The notes: generated from the letters alone by a model not told the origin. A stretch of 64,000 nucleotides of DNA from Aureivirga marina (GCF_015767265.1 NZ_JADPIB010000009.1:108316-172315), one strand, 5' to 3'; shown: positions 6,740 through 17,210, counted from the stretch's first letter. Program-made: numbers and translations.

Positions 6740-8078
6740 GAACATTAAATACATATTTATTCTATTTGCTTTGATGCAAATGCATGTTTTTGCACAAGAT
6801 TCCCAAAGTTTATCTCTTGAAAATGCAATTGATCTTGCATTAAAAAACAACTTTGATGTTCGTGTAGCTGAAAATGATATTGCAGCTGCAAAAAAGAGAA
6901 AATGGGAAGCTACTGCTACAGGTTTACCACAAATTGATGTGAGTGCAAACTTTACAGATAACTTAAAGCAGCAAGTTTCTCTGATTCCAGCTGAATTTTT
7001 TGGTGGAACAGCAGGAGAATTTGCCGAAGTTACTTTTGGTACAAAATATACAATGGGAGCTACAGCAACTTTAAATCAGTTGATTTTTGATGGTTCTTAT
7101 ATTGTAGGATTACAATCTGCAAAAACGTATTTGCAAATTTCAGAGCAAGCAAAGGAAAAAACAAAATTAGGAATTAAGGAAGCGACAATTAATGCATACG
7201 GAAATGTATTAATCGCAGAAAGAAATGTTTCGATATTAGAGAATAATAAAGAAAATTTAGAGAAAAATCTTTTTCAAGCACAAGAAATCTTTAAAAACGG
7301 ATTGAACGAAGAAGAAGATGTGGAGCAGTTACAAATTACTTTAGCAACAGTAGAAAATCAGTTAAACAGAGCAAATCGTCTTAGAGATATCGCATATCAA
7401 ATGTTGAATATCACTTTAGGACAAGATGTGCATACAAAATTGACACTTACAGAAAATATTGATGCTTTAGTGATTGAGAATATTGATTTTAATTTACTAA
7501 CAACAGATTTTTCTATTGAAAATTTAGTGGATTACAGAATTGCAGATACAGACAGAGAATCGAAAAGACTTTTAATGAATTTGGAAAAAAGTAGAGCTTT
7601 ACCTTCTTTAAATGCTTTTATCAACTTTGGATATTCTGGAAACTCTGATGAATTTAATTTTCATGAAAGAGAACAAAAATGGTTTGATATGTCTTCTTTT
7701 GGATTACGTTTAAACGTTCCTGTTTTCAGTAGTTTCGGAAGAGCAGCAAAGACAAAGCAAGCTAAAATTGCTTTAAATTCTGCGGAAATCAAATTAGAAA
7801 ATGTTAGACAACAATTAAAACTAGGAATTGACCAAGCTAGAACAGAATATCAATTCAGTATCGATCAATTTAATACAGCAAAACAAAATCTGACATTAGC
7901 AGAAAGAATTGAAAATAAACAACAAACGAAATTTTTTGAAGGAATTTCTACAAGTTTCGATTTGTTACAAGCACAAAATCAATTATATACACAACAACAA
8001 AACTTACTTCAAGCAATGCTAGAGGTAATTTCTAAAAAAGCAGCTTTAGAAAAAGCTTTAAATGTTTCAGTTCAATAA
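6732..8078 (+). CDS. TolC-family outer-membrane efflux protein
   Basis: 448 aa with a Sec signal peptide (KNIKYIFILFALMQMHVFAQ). Two OEP repeats rich in long coiled-coil heptads (for example KEATINAYGNVLIAERNVSI and the C-terminal segment LQAQNQLYTQQQNLLQAM) form the periplasmic alpha-barrel; the short strand segments form the membrane barrel. It is the outer-membrane duct of the tripartite pump whose adaptor and inner-membrane RND protein follow. ATG overlaps the end of the TetR gene by eight bases, so translation is probably coupled. Confidence 0.92.
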   Translation: MRKNIKYIFILFALMQMHVFAQDSQSLSLENAIDLALKNNFDVRVAENDIAAAKKRKWEATATGLPQIDVSANFTDNLKQQVSLIPAEFFGGTAGEFAEVTFGTKYTMGATATLNQLIFDGSYIVGLQSAKTYLQISEQAKEKTKLGIKEATINAYGNVLIAERNVSILENNKENLEKNLFQAQEIFKNGLNEEEDVEQLQITLATVENQLNRANRLRDIAYQMLNITLGQDVHTKLTLTENIDALVIENIDFNLLTTDFSIENLVDYRIADTDRESKRLLMNLEKSRALPSLNAFINFGYSGNSDEFNFHEREQKWFDMSSFGLRLNVPVFSSFGRAAKTKQAKIALNSAEIKLENVRQQLKLGIDQARTEYQFSIDQFNTAKQNLTLAERIENKQQTKFFEGISTSFDLLQAQNQLYTQQQNLLQAMLEVISKKAALEKALNVSVQ

Positions 8079-8096
8079 ATAATTAATTAAGGAAAG

Positions 8097-9266
8097 ATGA
8101 AAAAAATATATAGTATTGTTTTACTTACAGCATTATTAGCTTCTTGTGCACCGAATGAAGGAGGAGGAAAATCTGTTGATGATGTAATTAAAAGTAAGAA
8201 TTTAAAAGAAATCACTGCCAAGAAAGAGGAAGTGATGAAAGAATATGACGAAATCTATAAAGACATTGCAAAATTAGAAGCAGCAATTTCAAAATTAGAT
8301 ACCGTTAAATCACATCCTATTGTTACAGAATTTATGGTTAGACCACAGTTGTTTAAGCATTATGTAAATATCCAAGGAGATGTTCAAACGAAAGAAAATA
8401 TTGTTATTTATCCTGAAACTTCTGGGATTTTAAGACAAGTTTTAGTTTCGGAAGGACAAAAAGTAGTAAAAGGACAAACGTTAGCAATTGTTGATGATGG
8501 AGGATTAAGTCAGCAATTAGCACAATTAGAAGTGCAAGCTGCTTTAGCAAAAACTACTTTTGAAAGACAAGAAAAATTATGGAATCAAAAAATTGGTTCA
8601 GAAATTCAATATTTACAAGCAAAAAGTAATTACGAAGCACAACAAAAAGCAATTGAGCAAATCAAAATTCAGTTGGCTAAAAATACAATCAAAGCTCCGA
8701 TTTCAGGAATTATTGATGATGTAATTACTGAGCAAGGAAATGTTGTTTCTCCAGGACAAAGCCAGTTAATCCGTATTATCAATTTAAATAATATGTACGC
8801 TAAAGCGGAAGTTCCAGAAAACTATTTAAGTAAAATTAAAAAAGGAACAGAAGTTATTGTAACACTTCCATCTATTGGAAAAGAAATTTCTACAAAAGTG
8901 AGACAAGTTGGACATTATATTAATCCAAACAACAGAACTTTTACAATTGAAGTTTCTTTACCAAATAAGGACAATATGATTAAGCCAAACTTAATCGCAA
9001 ACTTGAAAATCAATGATTATACAAATGAAAAAGCATTGATTATTCCAGATAATATTATCCAAGAAAATTCAAGAGGTGAGAAGTACATTTTTGTATTAAA
9101 AGATAAAAATGCTAAAAGTGAAGCGCAATTAGAGAAAAGAGCAATCGAAACAGGTGAAAACTACGAGAACTTTATTGAAGTAACAAAAGGAATCGCAAGT
9201 AATGAATCTGTAGTAGATGAAGGAGCAAAATCTATGCGTGAAGGATTAACAGTAAAGATTAAATAA
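8097..9266 (+). CDS. Membrane-fusion protein (HlyD/AcrA-type RND adaptor), lipoprotein
   Basis: 389 aa. SPII signal with lipobox LLASC (Cys17). Coiled-coil at 35-65, then a biotinyl-lipoyl-like half (ILRQVLVSEGQKVVKGQTLA), an alpha-hairpin (about 135-190), the second lipoyl half (IKAPISGIIDDVITEQGNVV) and the beta-barrel/membrane-proximal domains. It bridges the RND pump and the TolC duct in the periplasm. The long N-terminal helix between the lipid anchor and the first lipoyl motif is typical of Bacteroidetes adaptors. 18 bases after tolC-like gene, 20 before the RND gene. Confidence 0.92.
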   Translation: MKKIYSIVLLTALLASCAPNEGGGKSVDDVIKSKNLKEITAKKEEVMKEYDEIYKDIAKLEAAISKLDTVKSHPIVTEFMVRPQLFKHYVNIQGDVQTKENIVIYPETSGILRQVLVSEGQKVVKGQTLAIVDDGGLSQQLAQLEVQAALAKTTFERQEKLWNQKIGSEIQYLQAKSNYEAQQKAIEQIKIQLAKNTIKAPISGIIDDVITEQGNVVSPGQSQLIRIINLNNMYAKAEVPENYLSKIKKGTEVIVTLPSIGKEISTKVRQVGHYINPNNRTFTIEVSLPNKDNMIKPNLIANLKINDYTNEKALIIPDNIIQENSRGEKYIFVLKDKNAKSEAQLEKRAIETGENYENFIEVTKGIASNESVVDEGAKSMREGLTVKIK

Positions 9267-9286
9267 TTATAATCGAATTTGTTTCA

Positions 9287-12200
9287 ATGGAAAATAACAT
9301 AAAAAAATATTTCGGAATTTCCTCTTGGGCAATCAACAACCGAATGACAGTATTTGTAATTATGGCAATACTTTTAATCGGTGGATTGATGTCTTATATG
9401 AATCTTCCTCGAGAAGCCTTTCCAGAGATTGTTGAATCTAAGATTTATGTGAGTTCAGTATATCCAGGAAATGCTGCAGAAGATGTAGAAAAATTAATTA
9501 CAAAAGAACTTGAAGACGAGATTAAAAATATCAGTGGTGTAGATAAAATTACATCGAATTCATTACAAGATTATTCAATGATTGTTGTAGAATTTGATCA
9601 AGATATTACACCAGATGAAGCGAAGTTAAAAGTTCAAGATAAAGTTGACATTGTAAAAGGTAAAGATGATTGGCCAACGTTGGATTCAGGTGCAAAAGTA
9701 GAACCTAATGTTTTTGATTTAAATATTTCAGAAGCAACTCCAATGTTGAATATCAATTTAACTGGAGATTTTACAAAACAACAATTAAAAGATTACGCTG
9801 AATATTTAGAAGATGAAATTGAAGACTTACCAGAAATCAAAGAAGTTGATATTCTTGGTGTGCAAGATAAAGAGGTAGAAGTAGCTGTAAATATTAATAA
9901 AATGGCTGCTGCAAATGTTTCTTTAGGACAAGTTATTCAAGCAATTCAAAATGAAAATGTAACTATTTCTGGTGGAAATATTATTACAAATGATTTAAAG
10001 AGAAATATTCGTGTAATTGGAGAAATTAAAGCTCCAAAAGAGATTGAAAACTTTGTTGTAAAAAGAGAAGACGGATTAGTTTTCATTAAAGATATTGCAA
10101 AAGTTATTTATCGTGAAAAAGATAAAACAACGTATGCACGTGAATACGAACAACCAGTAGTGATGCTGGATGTTAAGAAGAAAAGTGGTAAAAATATGAT
10201 TTTTGCTGCGGAACAAATTCGTGAAATTGTACAAAAAGCACAAAAAGAAACGTTCCCAGAACAATTAAATATTTCTATTACAAATGACCAATCAACAAAG
10301 ATTGAAGCTCAGGTTGCTGAATTAGAAAATAGTATCATTTTCGGTATTCTTTTAGTAGTTGGTGTTTTAATGTTCTTCTTAGGATTCCGTAATGCAATGT
10401 TCGTTGGTATAGCGATTCCACTTTCGATGTTAATGTCATTTATGATTCTTCCAATGATTGGTGGATCAATGGATATGAATATTACATTAAATACAATGGT
10501 TCTTTTCGCATCTGTAATGGGATTAGGAATGTTGGTAGATAATGGAATTGTTGTAGTTGAGAACGTTTATCGTTTGATGGATCAAGGTGTTCCACGAATG
10601 GAAGCGGCAAAACAAGGTGTTGGAGAAATTGCTTGGCCAATTATCGCTTCAACAGCAACAACACTTGCAGCATTCTTACCATTAGGATTATGGCCAGGTG
10701 TAATGGGTAAATTCATGATTTATTTCCCATTAACTCTAGGAACTGTTCTAGCTTCTTCACTTTTTGTTGCCTTAATTATTAATGCAATGTTGACTTCTGT
10801 ATTTATGAAAACAGAAGAAAAAGAAATGACAAAAGCTTCTTTAATTCGAATCAGTGGTTTGTTAGCTGGATTTGGAATTTTATTGACAGTTTCTGGTCTT
10901 CTTAAAACAAATGTAGGATTACAAGGAATTGGAGCATTTTTATTAATTGGAGGATTTATAGCAAGTTTTATTGGATGGAAAAATCGTTCTAAAACTGCAT
11001 TATTGAAAAAAGGAATGGGAATGATTGCAGGAGCTATTATCCTATTATTATTAAGTTTTGGTTCGGCAAAAACATTCTTTGGATTTGGTAATTTATTTAT
11101 TCTTTTAGCTATTTTACTTTGGATTCATAAGTATTTCCTTTTACCAGCATCAGAAAAATTCCAATATAAATTATTACCTGCTTTAGAAAATAAATATGAA
11201 GCTTTCTTAAAATTTGCTTTAAGAGGAAGTAATTCTTATAAATTCTTCTTTGGAACATTTGGATTATTAATTGCTTCATTTGTAGTATTTGGAATTTCTA
11301 ATATTAAAACAGAATTCTTCCCAGAAAATGATCCAAATCAAGTAATTGTTTATATCGAATATCCTGAGGGAACGGATATTGAAAAGACAAGAAAAGTTAC
11401 GGAAAATATTGAAGAAAAAGTAATCAAGGTTCTTAGTGATTATGATGTAGAAAAAGATGGAAAACCATATAATTATATGGCGGAATCAATCATTTCACAA
11501 GTTGGACAAGGAGCTGGAAATCCACAAACTGATGGAGGAGCTTCTAACGAAATGCCACAAAAAGGAAAAGTTACTGTAATGTTCCGAGAGTTTAAATATC
11601 GTAGAGGAATGGACAGTAAAGAGGTGATGGAAGACATTCGTGAAGCTGTGAAAGGATATCCTGGAGTTTCTGTAATTGTAGATAAAAACCAAGATGGACC
11701 ACCTCCTGGTTATGCAATTAACTTAGAAATTAGTGGAGAAGATTACAATGAATTAATGGGAGTTGCATCTGGAATGCGTGATTTCATTAATGAACAAAAT
11801 ATTCCTGGAATTGAAGAATTGAAATTAGATGTAAACGTAAATAAACCAGAATTAGAAGTTTATGTTGACAGAGAAAAAGCAGGAAGATTAGGAGTAAGTA
11901 CAGCACAAATTGGAATGGCTTTACGTCAAGCAATTTACGGTATTGATGCTTCAACTTATAAAGACGGAAAAGATGATCATGACATATATGTTCGTTTTGA
12001 TAACGACAGCCGTTATGATGAAGATAAATTATTCAATCAATCTATTACTTTTAGAAACAACCAAGGAAAACTTATCAGTGTGCCAATTTCTTCAGTTATC
12101 TCGAAGAGAAAAACAGCAACTTTTAGTTCTATTAAACGTAAAAACACAAAACGTTTGATTACAATTTATTCAAATGTTCTTGGAGGATTTAATGCGAACG

Positions 12201-12907
12201 AAGTTGTTGGAAAAATTGATAATGTTATCAAGAACTATGAACTTCCAAATAATGTTACCTATAAATTCACAGGGGAACAGGAAGAGATGCAGAAAAACAT
12301 GAGTTTCCTAACAAAAGCGTTACTTATTGCCATCGCACTTATTATGCTGATTATTGTAGCACAGTTTAATTCGATCTCAAAACCAGTTATTATTATTACT
12401 GCAGTAATCTTGAGTTTTATAGGTGTATTATTTGGTTTAGTTCTGTCTGGAATGAGTTTCGTAATTATTATGACAATGCTTGGTATTATCTCACTTGCCG
12501 GAATTGTAGTAAATAATGCGATTGTACTGATTGATTATACACAACTATTAATTGATAGAAAGAAAGAAGAGTTAAACTTAGGTGATGACGATTTATTAAG
12601 CGTAGACGACTATTTTGAGGTGATTGTTGCAGGAGGAAAATCTCGTTTGAGACCAGTACTATTAACTGCAATTACAACTGTTCTGGGATTAATTCCACTG
12701 GCTATTGGATTTAACATTGATTTCTTCAGCTTATTTACTGAGTTTGATCCTAAGATTTATTTTGGAGGGGATAATTCAATTTTCTGGAAGCCGATGTCAT
12801 GGACGATTATTTACGGTCTGACATTCGCAACTTTCTTGACTTTAGTTATCGTACCTGTTATGTTCTATTTATTAAATCGAGCTAAGGTTAGATTTAAAGA
12901 AAGTTAG
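9287..12907 (+). CDS. RND-family efflux permease (AcrB type) with extra membrane segments
   Basis: 1206 aa, longer than the usual ~1040. Proton-driven inner-membrane pump subunit. N-terminal TM1 (AINNRMTVFVIMAILLIGG), the porter domain, then the TM4 relay region MGLGMLVDNGIVVVENVYRL with the conserved Asp (here D-N rather than D-D). Second half begins about residue 645 (FFFGTFGLLIASFVVFGI) and ends with TM8-12. Between TM6 and TM7 (about 515-640) there is an insertion of roughly 100 residues containing three or four additional hydrophobic helices (for example ISGLLAGFGILLTVSGLL and GMGMIAGAIILLLLSFG). Last gene of the operon, followed by a strong terminator. Substrates cannot be read from sequence. 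Confidence 0.93.
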   Translation: MENNIKKYFGISSWAINNRMTVFVIMAILLIGGLMSYMNLPREAFPEIVESKIYVSSVYPGNAAEDVEKLITKELEDEIKNISGVDKITSNSLQDYSMIVVEFDQDITPDEAKLKVQDKVDIVKGKDDWPTLDSGAKVEPNVFDLNISEATPMLNINLTGDFTKQQLKDYAEYLEDEIEDLPEIKEVDILGVQDKEVEVAVNINKMAAANVSLGQVIQAIQNENVTISGGNIITNDLKRNIRVIGEIKAPKEIENFVVKREDGLVFIKDIAKVIYREKDKTTYAREYEQPVVMLDVKKKSGKNMIFAAEQIREIVQKAQKETFPEQLNISITNDQSTKIEAQVAELENSIIFGILLVVGVLMFFLGFRNAMFVGIAIPLSMLMSFMILPMIGGSMDMNITLNTMVLFASVMGLGMLVDNGIVVVENVYRLMDQGVPRMEAAKQGVGEIAWPIIASTATTLAAFLPLGLWPGVMGKFMIYFPLTLGTVLASSLFVALIINAMLTSVFMKTEEKEMTKASLIRISGLLAGFGILLTVSGLLKTNVGLQGIGAFLLIGGFIASFIGWKNRSKTALLKKGMGMIAGAIILLLLSFGSAKTFFGFGNLFILLAILLWIHKYFLLPASEKFQYKLLPALENKYEAFLKFALRGSNSYKFFFGTFGLLIASFVVFGISNIKTEFFPENDPNQVIVYIEYPEGTDIEKTRKVTENIEEKVIKVLSDYDVEKDGKPYNYMAESIISQVGQGAGNPQTDGGASNEMPQKGKVTVMFREFKYRRGMDSKEVMEDIREAVKGYPGVSVIVDKNQDGPPPGYAINLEISGEDYNELMGVASGMRDFINEQNIPGIEELKLDVNVNKPELEVYVDREKAGRLGVSTAQIGMALRQAIYGIDASTYKDGKDDHDIYVRFDNDSRYDEDKLFNQSITFRNNQGKLISVPISSVISKRKTATFSSIKRKNTKRLITIYSNVLGGFNANEVVGKIDNVIKNYELPNNVTYKFTGEQEEMQKNMSFLTKALLIAIALIMLIIVAQFNSISKPVIIITAVILSFIGVLFGLVLSGMSFVIIMTMLGIISLAGIVVNNAIVLIDYTQLLIDRKKEELNLGDDDLLSVDDYFEVIVAGGKSRLRPVLLTAITTVLGLIPLAIGFNIDFFSLFTEFDPKIYFGGDNSIFWKPMSWTIIYGLTFATFLTLVIVPVMFYLLNRAKVRFKES

Positions 12908-12933
12908 AATTATTTTCTAAGTTAGTGAGTCTG

Positions 12934-12970
12934 AAAAAAGGTTATCTCTCCTGTGAGATAGCCTTTTTTT
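12934..12970 (+). terminator. Terminator of the efflux operon
   Basis: 15-bp stem (GGTTATCTC / GAGATAGCC flanked by A and T runs, one G-T wobble) with a T7 tail. Confidence 0.9.
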
Positions 12971-13031
12971 GTATTTAATATTTATTGTGAATTCTTAAAT
13001 AAGAAATAGTAAAAAAAGAAAAATTAAGCAT

Positions 13032-13067
13032 AAAAAAAACCTGTTCATAATTGAAACAGGCTTTTTT
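13032..13067 (-). terminator. Terminator of asnS
   Basis: CCTGTT / AACAGG stem flanked by A8 and T6 runs, 9-base loop; reads as a terminator on the minus strand just past the asnS stop. Confidence 0.8.
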
Positions 13068-13086
13068 ATTTATATAGAATTATCTC

Positions 13087-14520
13087 TTAAAATTCTGCAT
13101 TTTGTGGAGTTCTAGGGAAAGGAATTACATCTCTAATATTCCCCATTCCTGTTACAAATTGAACTAATCTCTCAAATCCTAAACCAAATCCACTGTGAAC
13201 TGCTGTTCCGAATTTACGTGTATCTAAGTACCACCATAATTCTTTTTCATCAATTCCAATTTCTTCCATTTTTTGTTTTAAAACATCTAAACGCTCTTCT
13301 CTTTGAGAACCTCCAACGATTTCTCCAATTCCTGGGAATAAAATATCCATTGCACGAACTGTTTTTCCATCTTCATTTAAGCGCATATAGAATGCTTTAA
13401 TATCTGCTGGATAATCAAATAAAATTACAGGACATTTAAAGTGTTTTTCAACTAAGAAACGCTCATGCTCACTTTGTAAATCAGCTCCCCATCCATCGAT
13501 TGGGAATTGGAATTTCTTCTTTTTATTTGGTTTCGAATTTCTAAGAATTTCAATTGCTTCTGTATAAGAAACTCTTTTAAAGTTATTATCTACTACAAAA
13601 CGAAGTTTTTCAATCAATGCCATTTCACTTCTTTGTGCAGCAGGTTTTCCTTTTTCTTCTTGAATTAATCTTTGCTCCAAGAATTCTAAATCGTCTTTAC
13701 AGTTTTCTAAAGTATAAGAAATTACACTTTTGATAAAATCTTCTCCTAAATCCATATTTGCATCTAAATCATTAAATGCAACTTCTGGTTCAATCATCCA
13801 GAATTCTGATAAGTGACGAGTTGTATTCGAATTTTCAGCTCTAAAAGTAGGTCCAAATGTATAAACTTTCCCTAAAGCCATTGCATAAGTTTCTGCTTCT
13901 AATTGACCAGAAACCGTAAGATTTGCTTCTTTTCCGAAGAAATCTTCTTTATAATTAACATCTCCTTCTTCTGTTAAAGGCGGATTTTTAGGATCTAAAG
14001 TCGTAACTCTAAATGTTTCTCCAGCTCCTTCTGCATCTGATCCTGTAACAATTGGTGAATGGAAATAGTAAAATCCATTTTCTGTAAAATATTTATGAAC
14101 AGCAAAAGAAAGTGCAGAACGTAAACGCATAATTGCTCCGAACGTGTTTGTTCTAATACGTAAATGTGCATTTTCTCTTAAAAACTCTAAAGTATGTTTC
14201 TTCGGTTGAATTGGATATTCATCTGGATTTGAATCTCCTAAAATTTCCAAATCAGTTACTTGAACTTCAACAGTCTGTCCTTTTCCTTGGCTTTCTACCA
14301 AAGTACCAGTTATAGAAATAGCAGCTCCTGTAGATATTCTTTTCAATAAGTCCGGATTTGTATTCTCAAAATCAACAACACACTGTATATTCTTAATTGT
14401 TGAACCATCATTTAAAGCAATAAAACGATTGCTTCTAAACGTTCTAACCCATCCTTTTAAATGTACTTCTTGTAAAATTTTGTCTGAATTCAATAATTCA
14501 GCAACACTGCTTTTTTTCAT
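13087..14520 (-). CDS. asnS: Asparaginyl-tRNA synthetase
   Basis: 477 aa, full length. Charges tRNA-Asn with asparagine. N-terminal OB-fold anticodon-binding domain ([20 protein letters not shown], about 19-38), then the class II catalytic domain: motif 2 [16 protein letters not shown] near residue 225 and motif 3 [15 protein letters not shown] near 455. The sequence MIEPEVAF and the TRHLSEFW signature mark AsnRS rather than AspRS. ATG start, monocistronic, with its own promoter and terminator. Confidence 0.97.
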   Translation of the reverse strand: MKKSSVAELLNSDKILQEVHLKGWVRTFRSNRFIALNDGSTIKNIQCVVDFENTNPDLLKRISTGAAISITGTLVESQGKGQTVEVQVTDLEILGDSNPDEYPIQPKKHTLEFLRENAHLRIRTNTFGAIMRLRSALSFAVHKYFTENGFYYFHSPIVTGSDAEGAGETFRVTTLDPKNPPLTEEGDVNYKEDFFGKEANLTVSGQLEAETYAMALGKVYTFGPTFRAENSNTTRHLSEFWMIEPEVAFNDLDANMDLGEDFIKSVISYTLENCKDDLEFLEQRLIQEEKGKPAAQRSEMALIEKLRFVVDNNFKRVSYTEAIEILRNSKPNKKKKFQFPIDGWGADLQSEHERFLVEKHFKCPVILFDYPADIKAFYMRLNEDGKTVRAMDILFPGIGEIVGGSQREERLDVLKQKMEEIGIDEKELWWYLDTRKFGTAVHSGFGLGFERLVQFVTGMGNIRDVIPFPRTPQNAEF

Positions 14521-14538
14521 CTTTTATCTTTTGAATCG

Positions 14539-14569
14539 CAAATATACTTTTTTAGGATTAAAAAATCAA
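14539..14569 (-). promoter_or_regulatory. Promoter of asnS
   Basis: On the minus strand TTG (14569-14567), 20-base spacer, TATATTTG (14546-14539); start codon is 19 bases downstream of the -7 box. Confidence 0.7.
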
Positions 14570-14792
14570 TTTCGTTACTACACTTATAATGAGTGTTTTT
14601 GGTTTTAAGAGCCATTTTAACTTTTTACTTAAAAATATATTTTGAATAAAAATGTCAAATGAATTATAAAGCTTGATTTTTAATAACTTATAATTGTAAA
14701 ATCCTGTTAAAAAGAGCCTTTTTTCAAGAAAAACAATAAAAAAATAAATAAATTTAAGGTAGATTCTAATAAATCCTAGATTTCTAAAGATT

Positions 14793-15203
14793 ATGTCACA
14801 GAAGAATAAAGATGTAGTAATTTGGTTTATCAATGAAATTTTAAATCCAAATCGACCTGAATTAGCTGAAGAAGTTTTTCATGTTGACGCAACAAGTACT
14901 GGAACAACTTCTGGACTTTTTGGTGAAAATAAATTAAAGGATTTAAGAACTTTTTCTGGATTATATCACAATTCTTTTAGCGATTTTCATGTAGAAATTA
15001 AAGAGATTTTTTCTGAAAGAGATAAAGTCTTTTTAGCAATAGAAATTTCTGGAACACACGATGGTGAAGATTTTTTAGGAATTCGAGCAAGAGGAAAAAA
15101 AATATCTTGGACGTCCTTTAATATTTATTATTTGAAAAAACATAAAATTTGGAAACATTGGGGAATTTCAAATTTAGATACAAGATTAGATTTACTTCGC
15201 TAA
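14793..15203 (+). CDS. SnoaL-like / ester-cyclase-type NTF2-fold protein
   Basis: 136 aa, ATG start, no signal peptide. The pattern of an N-terminal helix (VVIWFINEILNPNRPELAEE), a central DLRTFSGLYHNSFSDFHVEI segment, and a strand pair ending KKISWTSFNIYYLKKHKIWK is that of SnoaL-like polyketide-cyclase/ester-cyclase NTF2-fold proteins. Most members of this family outside polyketide clusters have unknown substrates. It stands alone between asnS and a convergent gene, sharing a bidirectional terminator with the latter. Confidence 0.75.
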   Translation: MSQKNKDVVIWFINEILNPNRPELAEEVFHVDATSTGTTSGLFGENKLKDLRTFSGLYHNSFSDFHVEIKEIFSERDKVFLAIEISGTHDGEDFLGIRARGKKISWTSFNIYYLKKHKIWKHWGISNLDTRLDLLR

Positions 15204-15205
15204 AA

Positions 15206-15236
15206 AAAAACACCAGATTTTAAAATCTGATGTTTT
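15206..15236. terminator. Bidirectional terminator between convergent genes
   Basis: Near-perfect palindrome around CAGATTTTAAAATCTG, with A-run and T-run flanks usable in both directions. Confidence 0.8.
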
Positions 15237-15241
15237 AAATT

Positions 15242-16120
15242 TTAATTATCTCTTGCTGCTGGCCACCAAAGTTGTAAATCGCTCCATTTAGAACGGAATT
15301 TTGCAATTTTTGCTTGTGTATCAGTTCGTAATAAATAATTTCTTAATAATTCTGCTCCTTTTGTATTTACACCTTCTACTTTTTCATTTTGAACTAAAGT
15401 AATTGACATTCGTCTTTGAAACATTGGATCTGCTGCAACTAAAATTTCTAAATTTGTCTTTTCTTTTGCATCATATTTTAAAAATGGTGAAGCTCCCCAA
15501 ATAAAATATCCATTCTTTTCATTTGCTAATTTCGCAGCGTTTTTCATTGCAACAGGTTCTTTTAAATACCAATTTCCTTTTTCTGAATTTCCTGCTAAAT
15601 CCCAAAAAATATCTGCTAAAAATGATACTCCTGGAATTGCATTATTGATAAAAATAGAATTTGTTTCTGCAATTTTCTTCAAAGCTTCTGAAGCATTTTT
15701 TATTCCTTTTATTCCAGCTGGATCTGATTTTGGTCCAATAATTACTGCTTGATTTGCAAAAACCATTTCTGGCCAAGTTCCCCAACCTTCAGAAACAAAC
15801 TCTTCCACACCATGTTTTCCAAAATGAGAAATTACCAAATCCGCTTCGCCTTCCATTGCTTTTAAATACACATCCGAACCGCTATAAAGCTCTACTTTTA
15901 ATCCTGTTTCTTCTTCAAATTGTGGTAATAAATAATCTATTAAACCACTATAATCTGGTGTGTTTACAGTTGCTAAACGAATGATAGAATTATCTTTTCG
16001 TTTGCTTCGAACAATTGTTTTTTCTTCTGTTTTAGAAAGATTTTCTTCTTTTGATTGATTTTTACAACTTGTGGAAAAAATCAAACTTATGATTAAAAAT
16101 GTATAGACTAAATTTTTCAT
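15242..16120 (-). CDS. Substrate-binding lipoprotein of the TupA/ModA-like (tungstate/molybdate) type
   Basis: 292 aa with SPII signal (FLIISLIFSTSC, lipid Cys19). The mature protein matches the TupA-like pattern: RLATVNTPDYSGLIDYLLPQ, then FEEETGLKVEL, EGEADLVISHFGKHGVEEFV and a strand AVIIGPKSDPAGIKG. The TTTS oxyanion-binding stretch of TupA reads TVNTPDYS here, so ligand specificity is uncertain. It acts as the binding protein of an ABC importer, but no permease or ATPase gene is in the neighbourhood. Next to a second binding lipoprotein on the same strand and a divergent two-component pair. Confidence 0.8.
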   Translation of the reverse strand: MKNLVYTFLIISLIFSTSCKNQSKEENLSKTEEKTIVRSKRKDNSIIRLATVNTPDYSGLIDYLLPQFEEETGLKVELYSGSDVYLKAMEGEADLVISHFGKHGVEEFVSEGWGTWPEMVFANQAVIIGPKSDPAGIKGIKNASEALKKIAETNSIFINNAIPGVSFLADIFWDLAGNSEKGNWYLKEPVAMKNAAKLANEKNGYFIWGASPFLKYDAKEKTNLEILVAADPMFQRRMSITLVQNEKVEGVNTKGAELLRNYLLRTDTQAKIAKFRSKWSDLQLWWPAARDN

Positions 16121-16154
16121 TTTTTCTGTTTTAAATTAATAAATAGCACATTTT

Positions 16155-17210
16155 TTATTCACAATTTAATTCTTCAGTAAATGAATTATTAGAATGAGAA
16201 ATTAAATCGCCAACTGTAATTTCAGGAAGATTTGGACCTGTAGGAAATAAATTTAATTCTCTTTCCCAATCCAAAAATAAACTCGGATTTGATGGAATTG
16301 CTTCTTCATAAATATCCAAAATTGTATGAATTGTATTTTCGTTAAAAGCTGAAAATTCTGAATCTTTTAAAGCTTGAATTGTTCCATTTCTATCCGAATG
16401 AATTAAAGTTTGTGCGGAACAAATAGCTTGCGAAAAGGCTTTTAAAATTTCTGGATTTTCTTCTGAAAAAACATTCGTTGCAGCAAGAATATGAAGATTC
16501 ATATTTGCTAAAGCAGGAACTTCTCCTCCTGAAATATCAACTAATAATATGGCATTTTGATTTATAATTGCATTTTCTAAATAAGGTGTATGCACAAAAA
16601 TTGCATCAATTTCACCATTTTCAAAAGCATCATTTTGATCATGACCTTCGACAATTACTTTTGTTGCAATAGAATTTAAATCCAATCCTTGCGATGAAAA
16701 CAATAATTCTAATCTAGGATCTGGACCTTTTGCTACACCAATTTTTAATCCTTCTAAACCTAATAAACGATCTTTTAAAGGCATTTCTAAACTTAAATTT
16801 CTTTCCGTAGCAATTGAGTTTTTAAGAATAATATTGGCTGCATCATTTTGAAATAATTTAGCAAAACCGACAATAGATTCATTTTTTGCAACAGAAGCCA
16901 AGAAATGGGGAGTCGTTTGAATTAAAATATCCGAACCATTCATTGCTTGCGGATTTTTTGGACTTCCAGTTGTAATTTCTAATTCTAAATTTTCTTCTTC
17001 AAAAAATCCTGCACCTTGCGCAATCCAAAAATTCAATAATTGCAAATTATCTTTTTCTGGATTAGGAATAAATAATCTTACTTTCTTTTTTTCTACAGTT
17101 TGATTTGAATCATCATCTGAAGAACAACTTGAAATTGTTGTGAAAAAGCTTAAAATTAAAAAGCTAAACAACATTGTTTTTGTGAATATTTTGTTTTTTA
17201 TTTTCTTCAT
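16155..17210 (-). CDS. Substrate-binding lipoprotein, NMT1/SsuA-like
   Basis: 351 aa. SPII signal ending in ISSCSSDDD (lipid Cys29). Mature part resembles the NMT1/THI5/SsuA class of ABC binding proteins for sulfonates, nitrate or pyrimidine precursors: LLNFWIAQGAGFFEEENLEL, ALLVDISGG-type segment and ILKAFSQAICSAQTLI. Second Venus-flytrap lobe spans about 155-260. No transporter partners adjoin it; 34 bases separate it from the TupA-like gene, so both are likely one transcript. Being divergent from a LytS/LytTR pair, they may be its regulatory target or periplasmic sensors for it. Confidence 0.78.
   Translation of the reverse strand: MKKIKNKIFTKTMLFSFLILSFFTTISSCSSDDDSNQTVEKKKVRLFIPNPEKDNLQLLNFWIAQGAGFFEEENLELEITTGSPKNPQAMNGSDILIQTTPHFLASVAKNESIVGFAKLFQNDAANIILKNSIATERNLSLEMPLKDRLLGLEGLKIGVAKGPDPRLELLFSSQGLDLNSIATKVIVEGHDQNDAFENGEIDAIFVHTPYLENAIINQNAILLVDISGGEVPALANMNLHILAATNVFSEENPEILKAFSQAICSAQTLIHSDRNGTIQALKDSEFSAFNENTIHTILDIYEEAIPSNPSLFLDWERELNLFPTGPNLPEITVGDLISHSNNSFTEELNCE

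Noticed and set aside
11910..12158. Overlapping frame within the RND gene
   Set aside because: Shadow of the AcrB-type gene in another frame, no initiation site or composition of its own.
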